Origin: Pedobacter sp.
Lineage (GTDB): Bacteria; Bacteroidota; Bacteroidia; Sphingobacteriales; Sphingobacteriaceae
Length of the DNA: 64,000 nt
Direction: 5' to 3'
Assembly: GCA_004211595.1 (NCBI GenBank)
Contig: SEDO01000005.1
Location: forward strand, 1-64,000
Under the pieces are notes generated by a model, which made no database searches, was not told where the DNA came from, and was given only the letters and a program-made list of their open reading frames with translations. Within the stretch, counting starts at the first letter, position 1. The number at the start of each line of letters is the position of its first letter. Positions 43,534 to 52,120 of this stretch are shown here, piece by piece. Position numbers and translations under genes: made by a program.

Positions 43534-44691
43534 TTAACCTTTACAATCCTTCCACTGACATCCATAATCTCTCAGTACTTCTTGATAGTGATTTACATAT
43601 AAAGGCAAAATCTGCGCTAAATCAAATTCTTTTGCCCGCGTATAAGCGTTATCTTTAAAGCTAGTTAAACGCGTATCATCCGATAAAATTTTAATCGCAT
43701 TATTCGCCATATCATCCACATCCCCGATATTACTCATATATCCACAGAATCCATCAATATTTAATTCTGGCAAGCCTCCTGCATTTGTACTAATAACAGG
43801 TACCCGACAGGCCATCGCCTCTAAGGCAGCTAAGCCAAAACTTTCAGATTCGGAAGGCATTACAAACAAATCTGAAACTGATAAAATTTCTTCAATAGCA
43901 TCTTGTTTACCCAAAAAGCGCACATGCTCCGCAATTCCCAATTCCCGGCATAATTGCTCGTTCATATTTCTTTCCGGCCCATCTCCTACCATGAGTAATT
44001 TTGCAGGAATTTGTGCTAATACCTTTTGAAACATTAATATCACATCCCCTGTCCGCTTTACCTTTCGAAAATTAGATGTATGAATTAAAATCCGTTCATT
44101 GTTAGGAGCTATCGCCTTTTTAAAATGGTCTTTAGGCTGCAAACTAAATCTCGAAAAATCAATAAAATTTGGGATCACCCGAATTTCTTTGTGTATGTCA
44201 AAGTGATTATAAGTATCTTCTTTTAAACTTGCTGATACTGTGGTAATTCCATCACTTTTATTAATAGAAAATGTGACTACAGGTTTGTAAGTAGCATCCT
44301 TCCCCACCAAAGTAATATCCGTACCATGTAATGTCGTTACAAAGGGAATCTGAATTCCATAGGTGCTGGCTAAAATCTGTTTAGCCATAAAGGCTGCCGA
44401 TGCATGTGGAATGGCATAATGTACATGTAGTAAATCTAATTTCTCAAATCGAACCACATCTACCAATTTACTAGCCAAAGCCGATTCATAAGGCGCATAA
44501 TCAAATAAAGGATAATCCCTTACAGATACCTCATGATAAAATAAATTCTCCGAAAAGAAGTCTAATCGTGCGGGTTGACTATAGGTAATAAAATGAACTT
44601 GATGACCAGCTTTTGCTAAGGCTTTTCCAAGCTCCGTAGCAACAACCCCAGACCCACCGAAGGTGGGATAACAAACCATTCCTATTTTCAT
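43534..44691 (-). CDS. bshA: N-acetyl-alpha-D-glucosaminyl L-malate synthase
   Basis: The 385-aa GT4 glycosyltransferase makes GlcNAc-malate, the first step of bacillithiol synthesis. The BshA signature is clear: MKIGMVCYPTFGGSGVVATELGKALAKAGHQVHFITYSQPARL, then YPLFDYAPYE, HVHYAIPHASAAFMAK, TLHGTDITLVGKD and the donor-site block FVMPSESESFGLAALEAMACRVPVIST. It overlaps the upstream membrane gene by 4 bp (ATGA) in the tilS-PH-bshA operon. bshB and bshC are not in the window. This implies bacillithiol as the main low-molecular-weight thiol. Confidence 0.95.
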   Translation of the reverse strand: MKIGMVCYPTFGGSGVVATELGKALAKAGHQVHFITYSQPARLDFFSENLFYHEVSVRDYPLFDYAPYESALASKLVDVVRFEKLDLLHVHYAIPHASAAFMAKQILASTYGIQIPFVTTLHGTDITLVGKDATYKPVVTFSINKSDGITTVSASLKEDTYNHFDIHKEIRVIPNFIDFSRFSLQPKDHFKKAIAPNNERILIHTSNFRKVKRTGDVILMFQKVLAQIPAKLLMVGDGPERNMNEQLCRELGIAEHVRFLGKQDAIEEILSVSDLFVMPSESESFGLAALEAMACRVPVISTNAGGLPELNIDGFCGYMSNIGDVDDMANNAIKILSDDTRLTSFKDNAYTRAKEFDLAQILPLYVNHYQEVLRDYGCQWKDCKG

Positions 44692-45173
44692 AAAGAAGCT
44701 AATTCATTTTTAATAACTAAATAGAGTTCATTAGGCCTTTGCGTACCAATAAAGTATTCTAAGCCATCCCTATCAGTTAATACAACAGCATCCTTGCCTG
44801 AAGCATAAAAACGAATAGAACCATTTCGATGAAGGTTATAAACCGGATTATTAAATAAATAATGACTATATACATCCTTACGAATGTCTACAATACTATT
44901 TAAATCGATTTTAACTTTTTTAGTAGTCCAAAGTCCATCTAGAATGACACTTTTATTCTCTACAACAGTTTTGTATTGAATCATAAATAACATTAAGATG
45001 GAGACGGCAATAATGCCAAAACCTACGACTAAAAATAAATCTACAGTATTATTTCTATCTCGTTCATAAACATAGGCAGCAAAACAAAATGCAGCCATAA
45101 TTAATCGGATGCAAATCCGAATATAATCTCTACCTATATATTGTTTTTCGCTAAATGCTGGTTTATTTTCCAT
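44688..45173 (-). CDS. Two-helix membrane protein with PH-like domain
   Basis: The 161-aa hypothetical protein has a short N-terminus (MENKPAFSEKQYIGRDYI), two transmembrane helices (about 20-38 and 48-70), then a bacterial PH-like beta domain (TVVENKSVILDGLWTTKKVKIDLNSIVDIRKD, AVVLTDRDGLEYFIGTQRPNELYLVIKNEL). The track start at 45200 is inside tilS; the ATG at 45173 overlaps the tilS stop by 11 bp (CATGGAAAATAA) and is preferred. The operon position between tilS and bshA does not reveal a role. Confidence 0.75.
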   Translation of the reverse strand: MENKPAFSEKQYIGRDYIRICIRLIMAAFCFAAYVYERDRNNTVDLFLVVGFGIIAVSILMLFMIQYKTVVENKSVILDGLWTTKKVKIDLNSIVDIRKDVYSHYLFNNPVYNLHRNGSIRFYASGKDAVVLTDRDGLEYFIGTQRPNELYLVIKNELASL

Positions 45174-46545
45174 GTTTAAAATTCCATTCGAATATAGCAA
45201 CTTTTTTGGTGTCGTTAGTAATTTTATAATGATTGTCCATACGATATGGAATTACCCAGACAATTCTATCTTGTGCATCACACAACAGCGGGATACGATG
45301 CTTTTGATGCTGAGGAATTTTCAAGCCAATAAAAAAGTCACTAATTTTTTTTGAACCTTGCATCCCTAAAGGTTTAAATTTATCTCCCGGCCTATAATAG
45401 CGTAATTGCAGGGGAAATTCCAAGCGATCAGCATCCAATCTAATTTGTTGAGACTGAATGCCTTCACCAGCCTTAAATCCAGCATTCTGAACCGAATTTT
45501 CAATATCCTGGGTGGCTTCAGTTATGACAAATGACAAGTAACCAGTGCCAAAATTATTATCTCCCAACTGAACAGATAATTGCTCCACCATATTCCCTGA
45601 ATGAGGCAATAAGTAAACCTTATCACGGTCAATTCTCAATTGAAAGCTATCATTCTCAAAATAACGACCGCTCTCTCCCCTTTTTAGGCAGTCAATAATA
45701 TCCCTAATATTAGTACCTGAAAATCCATAAGGCTTTAACAATTGAAAGAGTAAGAGACCAATGGGATTTAAATTAAGAGCATCTTGTTTATTAAAATAGA
45801 CAATTCCTCCTTCATCCTTGGCGAAAAATTGCACTTTTAAACTTTCCACCTGTAAGTCTAAAAATTGCTCTATTTCAGCAAAGCGACGTATATTTTCCTG
45901 AAAGCATTCTTCTAATTTGGGATTCAATTGCTTTAAAACAGGCACCACCTCATGCCGAATTAAATTTCGACTATAATCTGTCTTGGCATTAGAACTATCT
46001 TCTACAAATGCTAGCTTTTCCTGGTATACAGTTTTTTCAATCTGCTCTGCCGTTAAAAACATCAATGGTCTCACCAAATTCTTCCGTTTAGGTAAAATCC
46101 CATGTAACCCAGCAATCCCAGTACCTCTTACTAAGTTCCACAATAAGGTTTCCATAGCATCGTTTTGATGATGTGCCGAGGCGATATAATCAAAGTCTTC
46201 AGCCTCACATAAGGAATTAAACCAATGATAGCGTAAATCTCGAGCAGCCATTTGAATAGATACTTGATTATTTTCGGCATAAGATTTGGTTTCAAATCTT
46301 TTTACAAAAACAGGCACTTGAAGTTGCTGAGCAAATTGACGTACAAAGGCTTCGTCTCTTTCAGACTCTGCACCCCTCAATTGAAAATTACAATGCGCTA
46401 TAGCAAATGAAAAACCAGCTTTTGAAAATAAATGAGCCATCAATACTGAATCCTTACCGCCTGAAACAGCTAATAAAATGCGGTCTTGAGGTAAAAATAA
46501 ACCCTGAGAATCAATATATTCTTGAAAGGCAGCTAAGACGTTCAT
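45163..46545 (-). CDS. tilS: tRNA(Ile)-lysidine synthase
   Basis: The 460-aa enzyme converts the wobble C of tRNA-Ile(CAU) to lysidine. The N-terminal PP-loop is ILLAVSGGKDSVLMAHLF, followed by AIAHCNFQLRGAESERDEAFV, SAHHQNDAMETLLWNLVRGTGIAGLHGI and DSSNAKTDYSRNLIRHEVVP. The TilS C-terminal domain is present (LQLRYYRPGDKFKPLGMQGSKKISDFFI, RIVWVIPYRMDNHYKIT). It is the first gene of an operon with the PH protein and bshA; TATTTTTG ends four bases before its ATG, predicting a leaderless mRNA. Confidence 0.96.
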   Translation of the reverse strand: MNVLAAFQEYIDSQGLFLPQDRILLAVSGGKDSVLMAHLFSKAGFSFAIAHCNFQLRGAESERDEAFVRQFAQQLQVPVFVKRFETKSYAENNQVSIQMAARDLRYHWFNSLCEAEDFDYIASAHHQNDAMETLLWNLVRGTGIAGLHGILPKRKNLVRPLMFLTAEQIEKTVYQEKLAFVEDSSNAKTDYSRNLIRHEVVPVLKQLNPKLEECFQENIRRFAEIEQFLDLQVESLKVQFFAKDEGGIVYFNKQDALNLNPIGLLLFQLLKPYGFSGTNIRDIIDCLKRGESGRYFENDSFQLRIDRDKVYLLPHSGNMVEQLSVQLGDNNFGTGYLSFVITEATQDIENSVQNAGFKAGEGIQSQQIRLDADRLEFPLQLRYYRPGDKFKPLGMQGSKKISDFFIGLKIPQHQKHRIPLLCDAQDRIVWVIPYRMDNHYKITNDTKKVAIFEWNFKHGK

Positions 46546-46549
46546 TGCT

Positions 46550-46557
46550 CAAAAATA
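46550..46557 (-). promoter_or_regulatory. -7 box TATTTTTG directly before tilS
   Basis: The minus strand reads TATTTTTG-AGCA-ATG. It shares the 71-bp divergent gap with the OstA-like gene, whose own box is equally close to its start. Confidence 0.58.
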
Positions 46558-46578
46558 TTTAAATAATTCCAGCATTAC

Positions 46579-46612
46579 TTGCTCCAACAAAAAAAAATTA
46601 AACATAACTTTG
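46579..46612 (+). promoter_or_regulatory. Promoter directly before the OstA-like gene
   Basis: TTG (46579-46581), 23 bases, TAACTTTG (46605-46612), then TAAA and the GTG start at 46617. The four-base gap predicts a leaderless mRNA beginning with GTG. Confidence 0.6.
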
Positions 46613-46616
46613 TAAA

Positions 46617-48821
46617 GTGTTAAAAACTCGTTTTTTATTAATTTTAATATGCCTTCCAGTCTTCCTATTTGGGCAGGCCACTACGCAGATTCAATTAACA
46701 GAATCTGAAAATCTTGAAGTAGATGTTGCGAAAGGTTTATCGCGAGTTAAAAAGCCTGTTTTCGTACATCAAGGGGCCATCATGACCTGTGATAGTGCTC
46801 ATTATTGGAAAGAGAAAAATTACTTTGAAGCCTTTGGGAATGTGCGTATTAATCAAGATACCATCAACATAAGTTCAGATTTATTGAATTATAATGGGAA
46901 TACGAAAGATGCACATCTCATCCGAAATGTACGCATGTCTGATCCTTCTAGTATACTCACCACTAATATTTTTTATTATAATACCGCTACTCGTATTGGA
47001 CGCTACCTTACCAATGGTAAAATTCAAAATAAAGAAGCCACTGTAACAAGTAAAAGAGGCTATTATTTTGCCAGTTCAAATGATGCCTATTTTAGAGAAA
47101 ACGTGGTAGTAGTAACTAACCAAGTTACCGTTAAATCAGATACATTGCGCTATAACACTAATACCAACGAAACCTATTTCTATGGCCCCACCGATTTATT
47201 TGGTAAAACGGATACCCTTTATACCGAAAACGGTCAATACAATACCAAAACCCAACGCTTTTTTGCAGGGAAAAATAATCTCTATACGCAAAATACCAAA
47301 ACCCTTCGGGGCGATAGCTTATATTATGACGGAATAAAAGGTTACGGCAAAGCGGTTCGAAACATTGTCTTCACGGATTCCCAAGATCAATTAGAACTCC
47401 ATGGGCAATTAGGGGAATACTTTAAAGAGAGTGAGAAAGTCAGGGTCACCGATAGAGCCTATGTTGCCCTATCCACCCAAGATTCTATTTCAGTAAATGG
47501 GAAAAAAGTAGCAGATACCTTATGGCTAGGCGCTAAAGTGTTGGAAGCTGAAATGATGCTCCAGTCGAAGCTAAAATTAGTGGCCAAACCTGTAGTGATT
47601 GCCGATGAGGAAATAGGAAAAGATCCCGATCCGGTTCCATTACCTCCACTCCCGGGCTCCATTCCAAAAGTTTCAGACAGTGTGGCTATTCAAAAAAATA
47701 AAATAGCCGACAGCTTAAATATTAAAGGTTTGAGTCCGGTAGATAGTTTAAAACTTTTAAATCTTAAATTACCGGATAGCCTTCATCTACTTACTCAAAG
47801 CACACTCGACAGCTTAAAACAATGGAAGTTAAAACTTCCTGATAGTGTAAAAAACTTGACCCAAGCCAAACTGGATGTACTTAAACAATTCAATAAGTTT
47901 CCATTAGACACCAATAAAGTGATTCAGGCAAATCCCGCAGATAGTTTAATTTCTGTGGTTACCAAAACAGTGGATTCCACAACTAAACTTACCAGCCCTA
48001 AAATTCAGGAGGTCATAGATCCCAAAGTAATAAACATACCTAAAGACAGCCTAAAAGCGGCTCCAGTAGACACCGTAAAAACGAGGATAATCCGGGCGTA
48101 CGAAGGCACTAAAATCTTTAAATCTAATCTTCAGGCTAAAGCAGATTCACTCTTCTTTGCAGCTGCTGACTCTACCTTGAGGCTCTATCGAGAACCCATC
48201 ATTTGGTCGGATAGTACGCAGCTATATGGGGACACGATACATGTACAAATTAGGGGCAAAAAAATTGATAATGCCCAGCTATTTCAAAATGCTTTTATTG
48301 CTTCCCAACAAACTGATACAGCCAAGTTTAATCAAATTAAGGGGTCAGTTATAACTGCCTTTTTCGAGGAAGGTGAAATTCGAGATATGTATGTGGATGG
48401 GAATTCAGAATCAGTGGTGTATGAAAAAAATGAGAAACAGCAATATAGTTCTAATCAAACGGTATCTGCTCGTATTAGATTATTATTTAAAAATAAAGAG
48501 CTTCACGAAATCCATGCCATTAAAGTGATGGCAGGAGATTTTACCACTGCTGAAGCAGGAGCTAGTAATATTATACTTACGGATTTTATTTGGAAACCCG
48601 AACTCAGGCCACTGGATAAAAAAGAAATAACCGGCGTGATTAAACCAGCACAAATACCTGTTAAGGGCAAAGCCTCCACAGCAACTAAAACCCCAACTAA
48701 AGCACCAGTAAAGACACCTGTTAAAACTACGGCGAAACCAGATACAAAACCAACAGCTAAACCAGTCACAAAACCGGAAGCTAAGCCGGAAGCAAAACCG
48801 GCAGCTAAACCAGCAGCTTAA
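46617..48821 (+). CDS. OstA/LptA-like periplasmic protein with proline-lysine tail
   Basis: The 734-aa exported protein has signal peptide MLKTRFLLILICLPVFLFGQ, then an OstA/LptA-like beta-jellyroll region (about 25-330) with repeats such as GAIMTCDSAHYWKEKNYFEAFGNVRINQDTINISSDLL, SDTLRYNTNTNETYFYGPTDLF and LRGDSLYYDGIKGYGKAVRNI. These bind LPS in LptA and LptD-N. A linker follows (about 345-500) with repeated LKLPDSL/TLDSLKQW segments, then a C-terminal beta part and a tail of (K-P/T-x) repeats (TKPEAKPEAKPAAKPAA). It probably helps move LPS across the periplasm with LptB's machine (inference). GTG is the only start that keeps the signal peptide. Confidence 0.82.
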   Translation: MLKTRFLLILICLPVFLFGQATTQIQLTESENLEVDVAKGLSRVKKPVFVHQGAIMTCDSAHYWKEKNYFEAFGNVRINQDTINISSDLLNYNGNTKDAHLIRNVRMSDPSSILTTNIFYYNTATRIGRYLTNGKIQNKEATVTSKRGYYFASSNDAYFRENVVVVTNQVTVKSDTLRYNTNTNETYFYGPTDLFGKTDTLYTENGQYNTKTQRFFAGKNNLYTQNTKTLRGDSLYYDGIKGYGKAVRNIVFTDSQDQLELHGQLGEYFKESEKVRVTDRAYVALSTQDSISVNGKKVADTLWLGAKVLEAEMMLQSKLKLVAKPVVIADEEIGKDPDPVPLPPLPGSIPKVSDSVAIQKNKIADSLNIKGLSPVDSLKLLNLKLPDSLHLLTQSTLDSLKQWKLKLPDSVKNLTQAKLDVLKQFNKFPLDTNKVIQANPADSLISVVTKTVDSTTKLTSPKIQEVIDPKVINIPKDSLKAAPVDTVKTRIIRAYEGTKIFKSNLQAKADSLFFAAADSTLRLYREPIIWSDSTQLYGDTIHVQIRGKKIDNAQLFQNAFIASQQTDTAKFNQIKGSVITAFFEEGEIRDMYVDGNSESVVYEKNEKQQYSSNQTVSARIRLLFKNKELHEIHAIKVMAGDFTTAEAGASNIILTDFIWKPELRPLDKKEITGVIKPAQIPVKGKASTATKTPTKAPVKTPVKTTAKPDTKPTAKPVTKPEAKPEAKPAAKPAA

Positions 48822-48863
48822 GATATCTAAAAACTAGGATTGAAGCACAACAATATACCGTAA

Positions 48864-49442
48864 TTAAACTTGAGCTTTTAAAAAGTCTCTTAATTTGGCA
48901 ACCGCAAGGGCTCTATGGCTTATTTTATTTTTTTCCGTAGCGTCCATTTCAGCAAAGGTTTGAGCATAGCCTTCCGGCACAAAGATAGGATCATATCCAA
49001 ATCCAGCCTTACCTCGTGGGGCTGTTAATAAATTTCCGAATACTTTTCCTTCAAATAGATAAGCCTCTCCCCGAAATTGAAGGGAAATAGCACAAGTAAA
49101 ATTGGCTCTTCTATTTGCTATCCCAGCCATCTTATTTAGCAAAAATTCCATATTCAACACATCCCCTCTTGCTCCTGCGTAACGAGCTGAATAAATGCCC
49201 GGTTCACCATTTAAAACCTCTACTTCTAAACCACTATCATCTGCAAAACCATCTAATTTATAATGGGTTTTAATGTACGCTGTTTTTAACGCTGCATTTT
49301 CTGCAAAACTAATTCCTGTTTCAGGGATATCAGCCATACACCCTATATCGGCCAAATTCAAAATTTTATATTCCGGAGCTAATAAAGCCTGCATTTCCTC
49401 CGTCTTCTTTTTATTCTGACTGGCAAAAACCATTTCTATCAT
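48864..49442 (-). CDS. rdgB: Non-canonical purine NTP pyrophosphatase (RdgB/HAM1)
   Basis: The 192-aa house-cleaning enzyme hydrolyses ITP, dITP and XTP. It starts MIEMVFASQNKKKTEEMQALL, then DIPETGISFAENAALKTAYI, FADDSGLEVEVLNGEPGIYSARYAG, APRGKAGFGYDPIFVPEGYAQTFAEM and NKISHRALA: all family motifs. The track start (49469) lies inside the upstream gene; ATG 49442 overlaps that gene's stop as ATGA, so translation is coupled. Confidence 0.95.
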   Translation of the reverse strand: MIEMVFASQNKKKTEEMQALLAPEYKILNLADIGCMADIPETGISFAENAALKTAYIKTHYKLDGFADDSGLEVEVLNGEPGIYSARYAGARGDVLNMEFLLNKMAGIANRRANFTCAISLQFRGEAYLFEGKVFGNLLTAPRGKAGFGYDPIFVPEGYAQTFAEMDATEKNKISHRALAVAKLRDFLKAQV

Positions 49443-49990
49443 GGAAATAATACTTTTAATTGTGACCAAAAAGCTCGTTTGGCTTGTACATCATCTTTAA
49501 GAGCTGTTAAATGATGTGTTAAAATAAATTTCACCCCAGCTTGTTCATGAATAGCATTAAAAGGAAGTTCACCTAAGCCTAAAAGCTCACTATTCATCCC
49601 AAAAGACAATACCCGTTGAGAGGTTAATACACGCGTAAAATCCTGAAATAAATAATCCGTATGGGCATCCCAAAATACTAAAGCATAATCGGATACTTTA
49701 ATTTTGATAGCCTCTAAAATAGCCATTAACAATTTTCGTTCTTCCGCATGTAAATCTTTATGCAAAGTATCCTTTAAAAGAATTAAAATTCTCTGTCCAT
49801 TCCCTCCTAAATAATTTAATGGCGCTAAGGATTTTTCTGCCTTCCCTACACCAGTCTCCGCTATTTCTGAAATAAGTTCTTCTTGTTTAACTTCATCTTG
49901 AGAATTTAGCTTGGTATCAGGAAACACATAAAGCTCCTCTTGGAAAAATAAACGAAGCGCCTGAGCGTTATCAATTTGTAATGGATTCAT
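49439..49990 (-). CDS. Hypothetical protein, 183 aa
   Basis: A conserved-looking cytoplasmic protein that I do not recognise with certainty. It starts MNPLQIDNAQALRLFFQEELYVFPD, has an acidic middle (QEELISEIAETG) and a Rossmann-like pattern (ILILLKDTLHKDLHAEERKLLMAIL, ISDYALVFWDAHT-like). The end, LPFNAIHEQAGVKFILTHHLTALKDDVQAKRAFWSQLKVLF, resembles in style the tails of psi-like or UDG-like replication accessory proteins. It is coupled (ATGA) to rdgB, so a link to nucleotide hygiene is possible but unproven. Confidence 0.7.
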   Translation of the reverse strand: MNPLQIDNAQALRLFFQEELYVFPDTKLNSQDEVKQEELISEIAETGVGKAEKSLAPLNYLGGNGQRILILLKDTLHKDLHAEERKLLMAILEAIKIKVSDYALVFWDAHTDYLFQDFTRVLTSQRVLSFGMNSELLGLGELPFNAIHEQAGVKFILTHHLTALKDDVQAKRAFWSQLKVLFP

Positions 49991-50089
49991 CTTTTTGATA
50001 AAAAATTCTGTTAAAATTAGTTAAATATCTTATTATAGCCTGCTAAATTGTTATTTTTATATCTTCAACAAATATTGTCATCAGCTTTA

Positions 50090-50683
50090 GTGAAAAAAGT
50101 AATTCTTCTATTAATTCTCTTTGGAGTCCCAATATGGGTTCAAGCACAGGTTGTTGCCACTATCAACGACAAAAGTATCAGCAGTAAAGAGTTTTTGTGG
50201 GTTTACAAAAAAAATAACCTCGGCAAAAATCAGCCTAGTTATGAGGAATTGTCAAAATACCTCGACCTTTATCTTAATTTTAAATTAAAAGTACTGGATG
50301 CTAAAAATTTAGGCCTTGATAAAGACCCTTCATATCAAGCTGAAATCGAAGGTTATGAAAAAGCCCTAAAAGCCCAAAAAAAATCAGCCCCTAGAAATTC
50401 AGAATTCGATTTTATCATGAATGAATATCGCGAAGGCGTACTCATGTTTAATATATCTGAACAAAAGGTATGGAATAAAGCCACTGAAGATGAAGAAGCT
50501 TTAAAAGTAATTTATGAAAGTCGCCAAAAAACAGAATACCTCGAAAAATCTTTTGAAGAAGTAAGAGGAGAAATCAGCATGATTTATCAATCCCAATTAG
50601 AAAATGCTTGGCTCACCCATCTTAAAAATAAATACACCATAAAAATTAATGAATCTGAATTGCGAAAGTTAGCAAAACTCTAA
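50090..50683 (+). CDS. Short SurA-N-like exported protein lacking parvulin domains
   Basis: The protein is 197 aa from the GTG at 50090 (MKKVILLLILFGVPIWVQA signal peptide); the track start at TTG 50048 adds an unlikely N-terminus. After the signal comes QVVATINDKSISSKEFLWVYKKNN, LSKYLDLYLNFKLKVLDAKNLGLDKDPSYQAEIEGY, a SurA N-terminal fold, then EYREGVLMFNISEQKVWNKA, the segment that in longer relatives follows the PPIase domains. The isomerase modules appear to be missing, leaving only the chaperone part. It lies 41 bp upstream of a full SurA-like gene; probably both assist outer-membrane protein folding. Confidence 0.78.
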   Translation: MKKVILLLILFGVPIWVQAQVVATINDKSISSKEFLWVYKKNNLGKNQPSYEELSKYLDLYLNFKLKVLDAKNLGLDKDPSYQAEIEGYEKALKAQKKSAPRNSEFDFIMNEYREGVLMFNISEQKVWNKATEDEEALKVIYESRQKTEYLEKSFEEVRGEISMIYQSQLENAWLTHLKNKYTIKINESELRKLAKL

Positions 50684-50693
50684 GCCTTATTTA

Positions 50694-50701
50694 TAACTTT
50701 G
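50694..50701 (+). promoter_or_regulatory. -7 box TAACTTTG of the SurA-like gene at 50725
   Basis: TAACTTTG in the 41-bp gap between the two SurA-like genes, 23 bp before ATG 50725. It would let the second gene be expressed on its own. No TTG at -33. Confidence 0.5.
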
Positions 50702-50724
50702 CAGTCGCAATACGTAGTACGAAC

Positions 50725-52083
50725 ATGAAGAGAATTTTATATATCCTAATCGCCTTTATCGCCTTGGCAAACAATAGCCAAGCTCAACAAAAAAACTTAG
50801 ATAAAGTAGTTGCTGTAGTAGGCAATAACATTATTCTATTATCCGAGTTAAACCAACAATACGCTATATATTTAAATCAAGGTAATCCAGCCGATGAGCG
50901 GGTTAAATGCATGTATCTTCAGCAAATGCTTATCCAAAAGCTTTTGAAGCAACAAGCTGAAATAGACTCTATCATTGTAGATGAAAAACAAGTAGATGAT
51001 GAATTAGATAAGCGTATGCGTTACCAAATGCAACGTATGGGCGGACAGGAGAAATTAGAGCAATTTTTAAATAAATCTATTCTGCAATATAAAGATGAAA
51101 TGCGGGGCGATGTAAAAGAAGGCTTAATTGCCCAAAAAATGCAAGCTAAAATTACAGAAAATGCAACCATCACACCTCATGAAGTAAAAAAGTATTTCGA
51201 ATCTTACCATAAAGATAGTTTACCAGATATCGGAGCAGAAGTAGAAGTAGGTGAAATTGCGCTTTATCCTAAATTAACCAAAGCGGAAAAACAACCTTAT
51301 ATCGATAAATTAGAGGAACTCAGAAAACGTATCGTAGCCGGCGAAGATTTTGGATTCCTAGCGAAAAGTTACTCCGAAGATCCAGGTTCAGCATCAGAAG
51401 GTGGCGATTATGGCTTTATCGACCGTACTATGATGGTAAAAGAATTTACAGCCTGGGCATTTAAATTAAGAGCCGGTGAAATATCCCCTGTATTTGAAAC
51501 TGACTTTGGATTTCACATTGTTCAGGTAATTGAAAGACGAGGAGAACAAGCGCATGTGCGTCATATTTTAATAAAGCCTAGATTTACTGCCGAAAGTATT
51601 GAGCGTTTAAAATTGAAAGCAGACTCTATTTATAATGACATCAACGCTAAGCGTTATCCATTCTCTTATGCTGCATCTACATATTCAGACAACAAAGAAA
51701 CTCAATATAATGGTGGGATGCTTTTATATGCAGATAATGTAACGAATAGAACCACTTTTATTCCAGTTGAGAAATTAGATCCTAATGTGTTTATGGTAAT
51801 TGATACTATGCAGGTAGGTCAAATTTCTAAACCTTTTTATTTTGCACCAGACAAGATGGGCAACGAGGGTTATAAAATCCTATATTTAAAATCTAAAATC
51901 CCTCCTCATAAAGGTAGTTTAGAATTAGATTATCCAAAATTCAAGGAACGCGCCCAAAAAGAAAAAGAAGATAAAATTGTGAGTGAGTGGTTTGAAAAAC
52001 GTAAAGAAACTACGTATATCAAAATTGATGAAGAATTTGGGGGTTGCAACGAATTAAAACTCTGGTTTAAAAACAATAAATAA
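50725..52083 (+). CDS. surA: SurA-like periplasmic peptidyl-prolyl isomerase
   Basis: The 452-aa exported chaperone has signal MKRILYILIAFIALANNSQAQ, a SurA N-domain (DKVVAVVGNNIILLSELNQQYAIYL), a first parvulin domain (VEVGEIALYP to EDFGFLAKSYSEDPGSASEGGDYGFIDRTMMVKEFTAWAF and FETDFGFHIVQVIERRG) and a second (AHVRHILIKPRFTAESIERLKLKADSIY to APDKMGNEGYKILYLKSKIPPH). Length and order match SurA. It supports outer-membrane protein assembly. It follows the short SurA-N protein. Confidence 0.92.
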   Translation: MKRILYILIAFIALANNSQAQQKNLDKVVAVVGNNIILLSELNQQYAIYLNQGNPADERVKCMYLQQMLIQKLLKQQAEIDSIIVDEKQVDDELDKRMRYQMQRMGGQEKLEQFLNKSILQYKDEMRGDVKEGLIAQKMQAKITENATITPHEVKKYFESYHKDSLPDIGAEVEVGEIALYPKLTKAEKQPYIDKLEELRKRIVAGEDFGFLAKSYSEDPGSASEGGDYGFIDRTMMVKEFTAWAFKLRAGEISPVFETDFGFHIVQVIERRGEQAHVRHILIKPRFTAESIERLKLKADSIYNDINAKRYPFSYAASTYSDNKETQYNGGMLLYADNVTNRTTFIPVEKLDPNVFMVIDTMQVGQISKPFYFAPDKMGNEGYKILYLKSKIPPHKGSLELDYPKFKERAQKEKEDKIVSEWFEKRKETTYIKIDEEFGGCNELKLWFKNNK

Positions 52084-52120
52084 GCCCCTTGATTGCGGAA
52101 CAAATTATTAAAAATATGTT

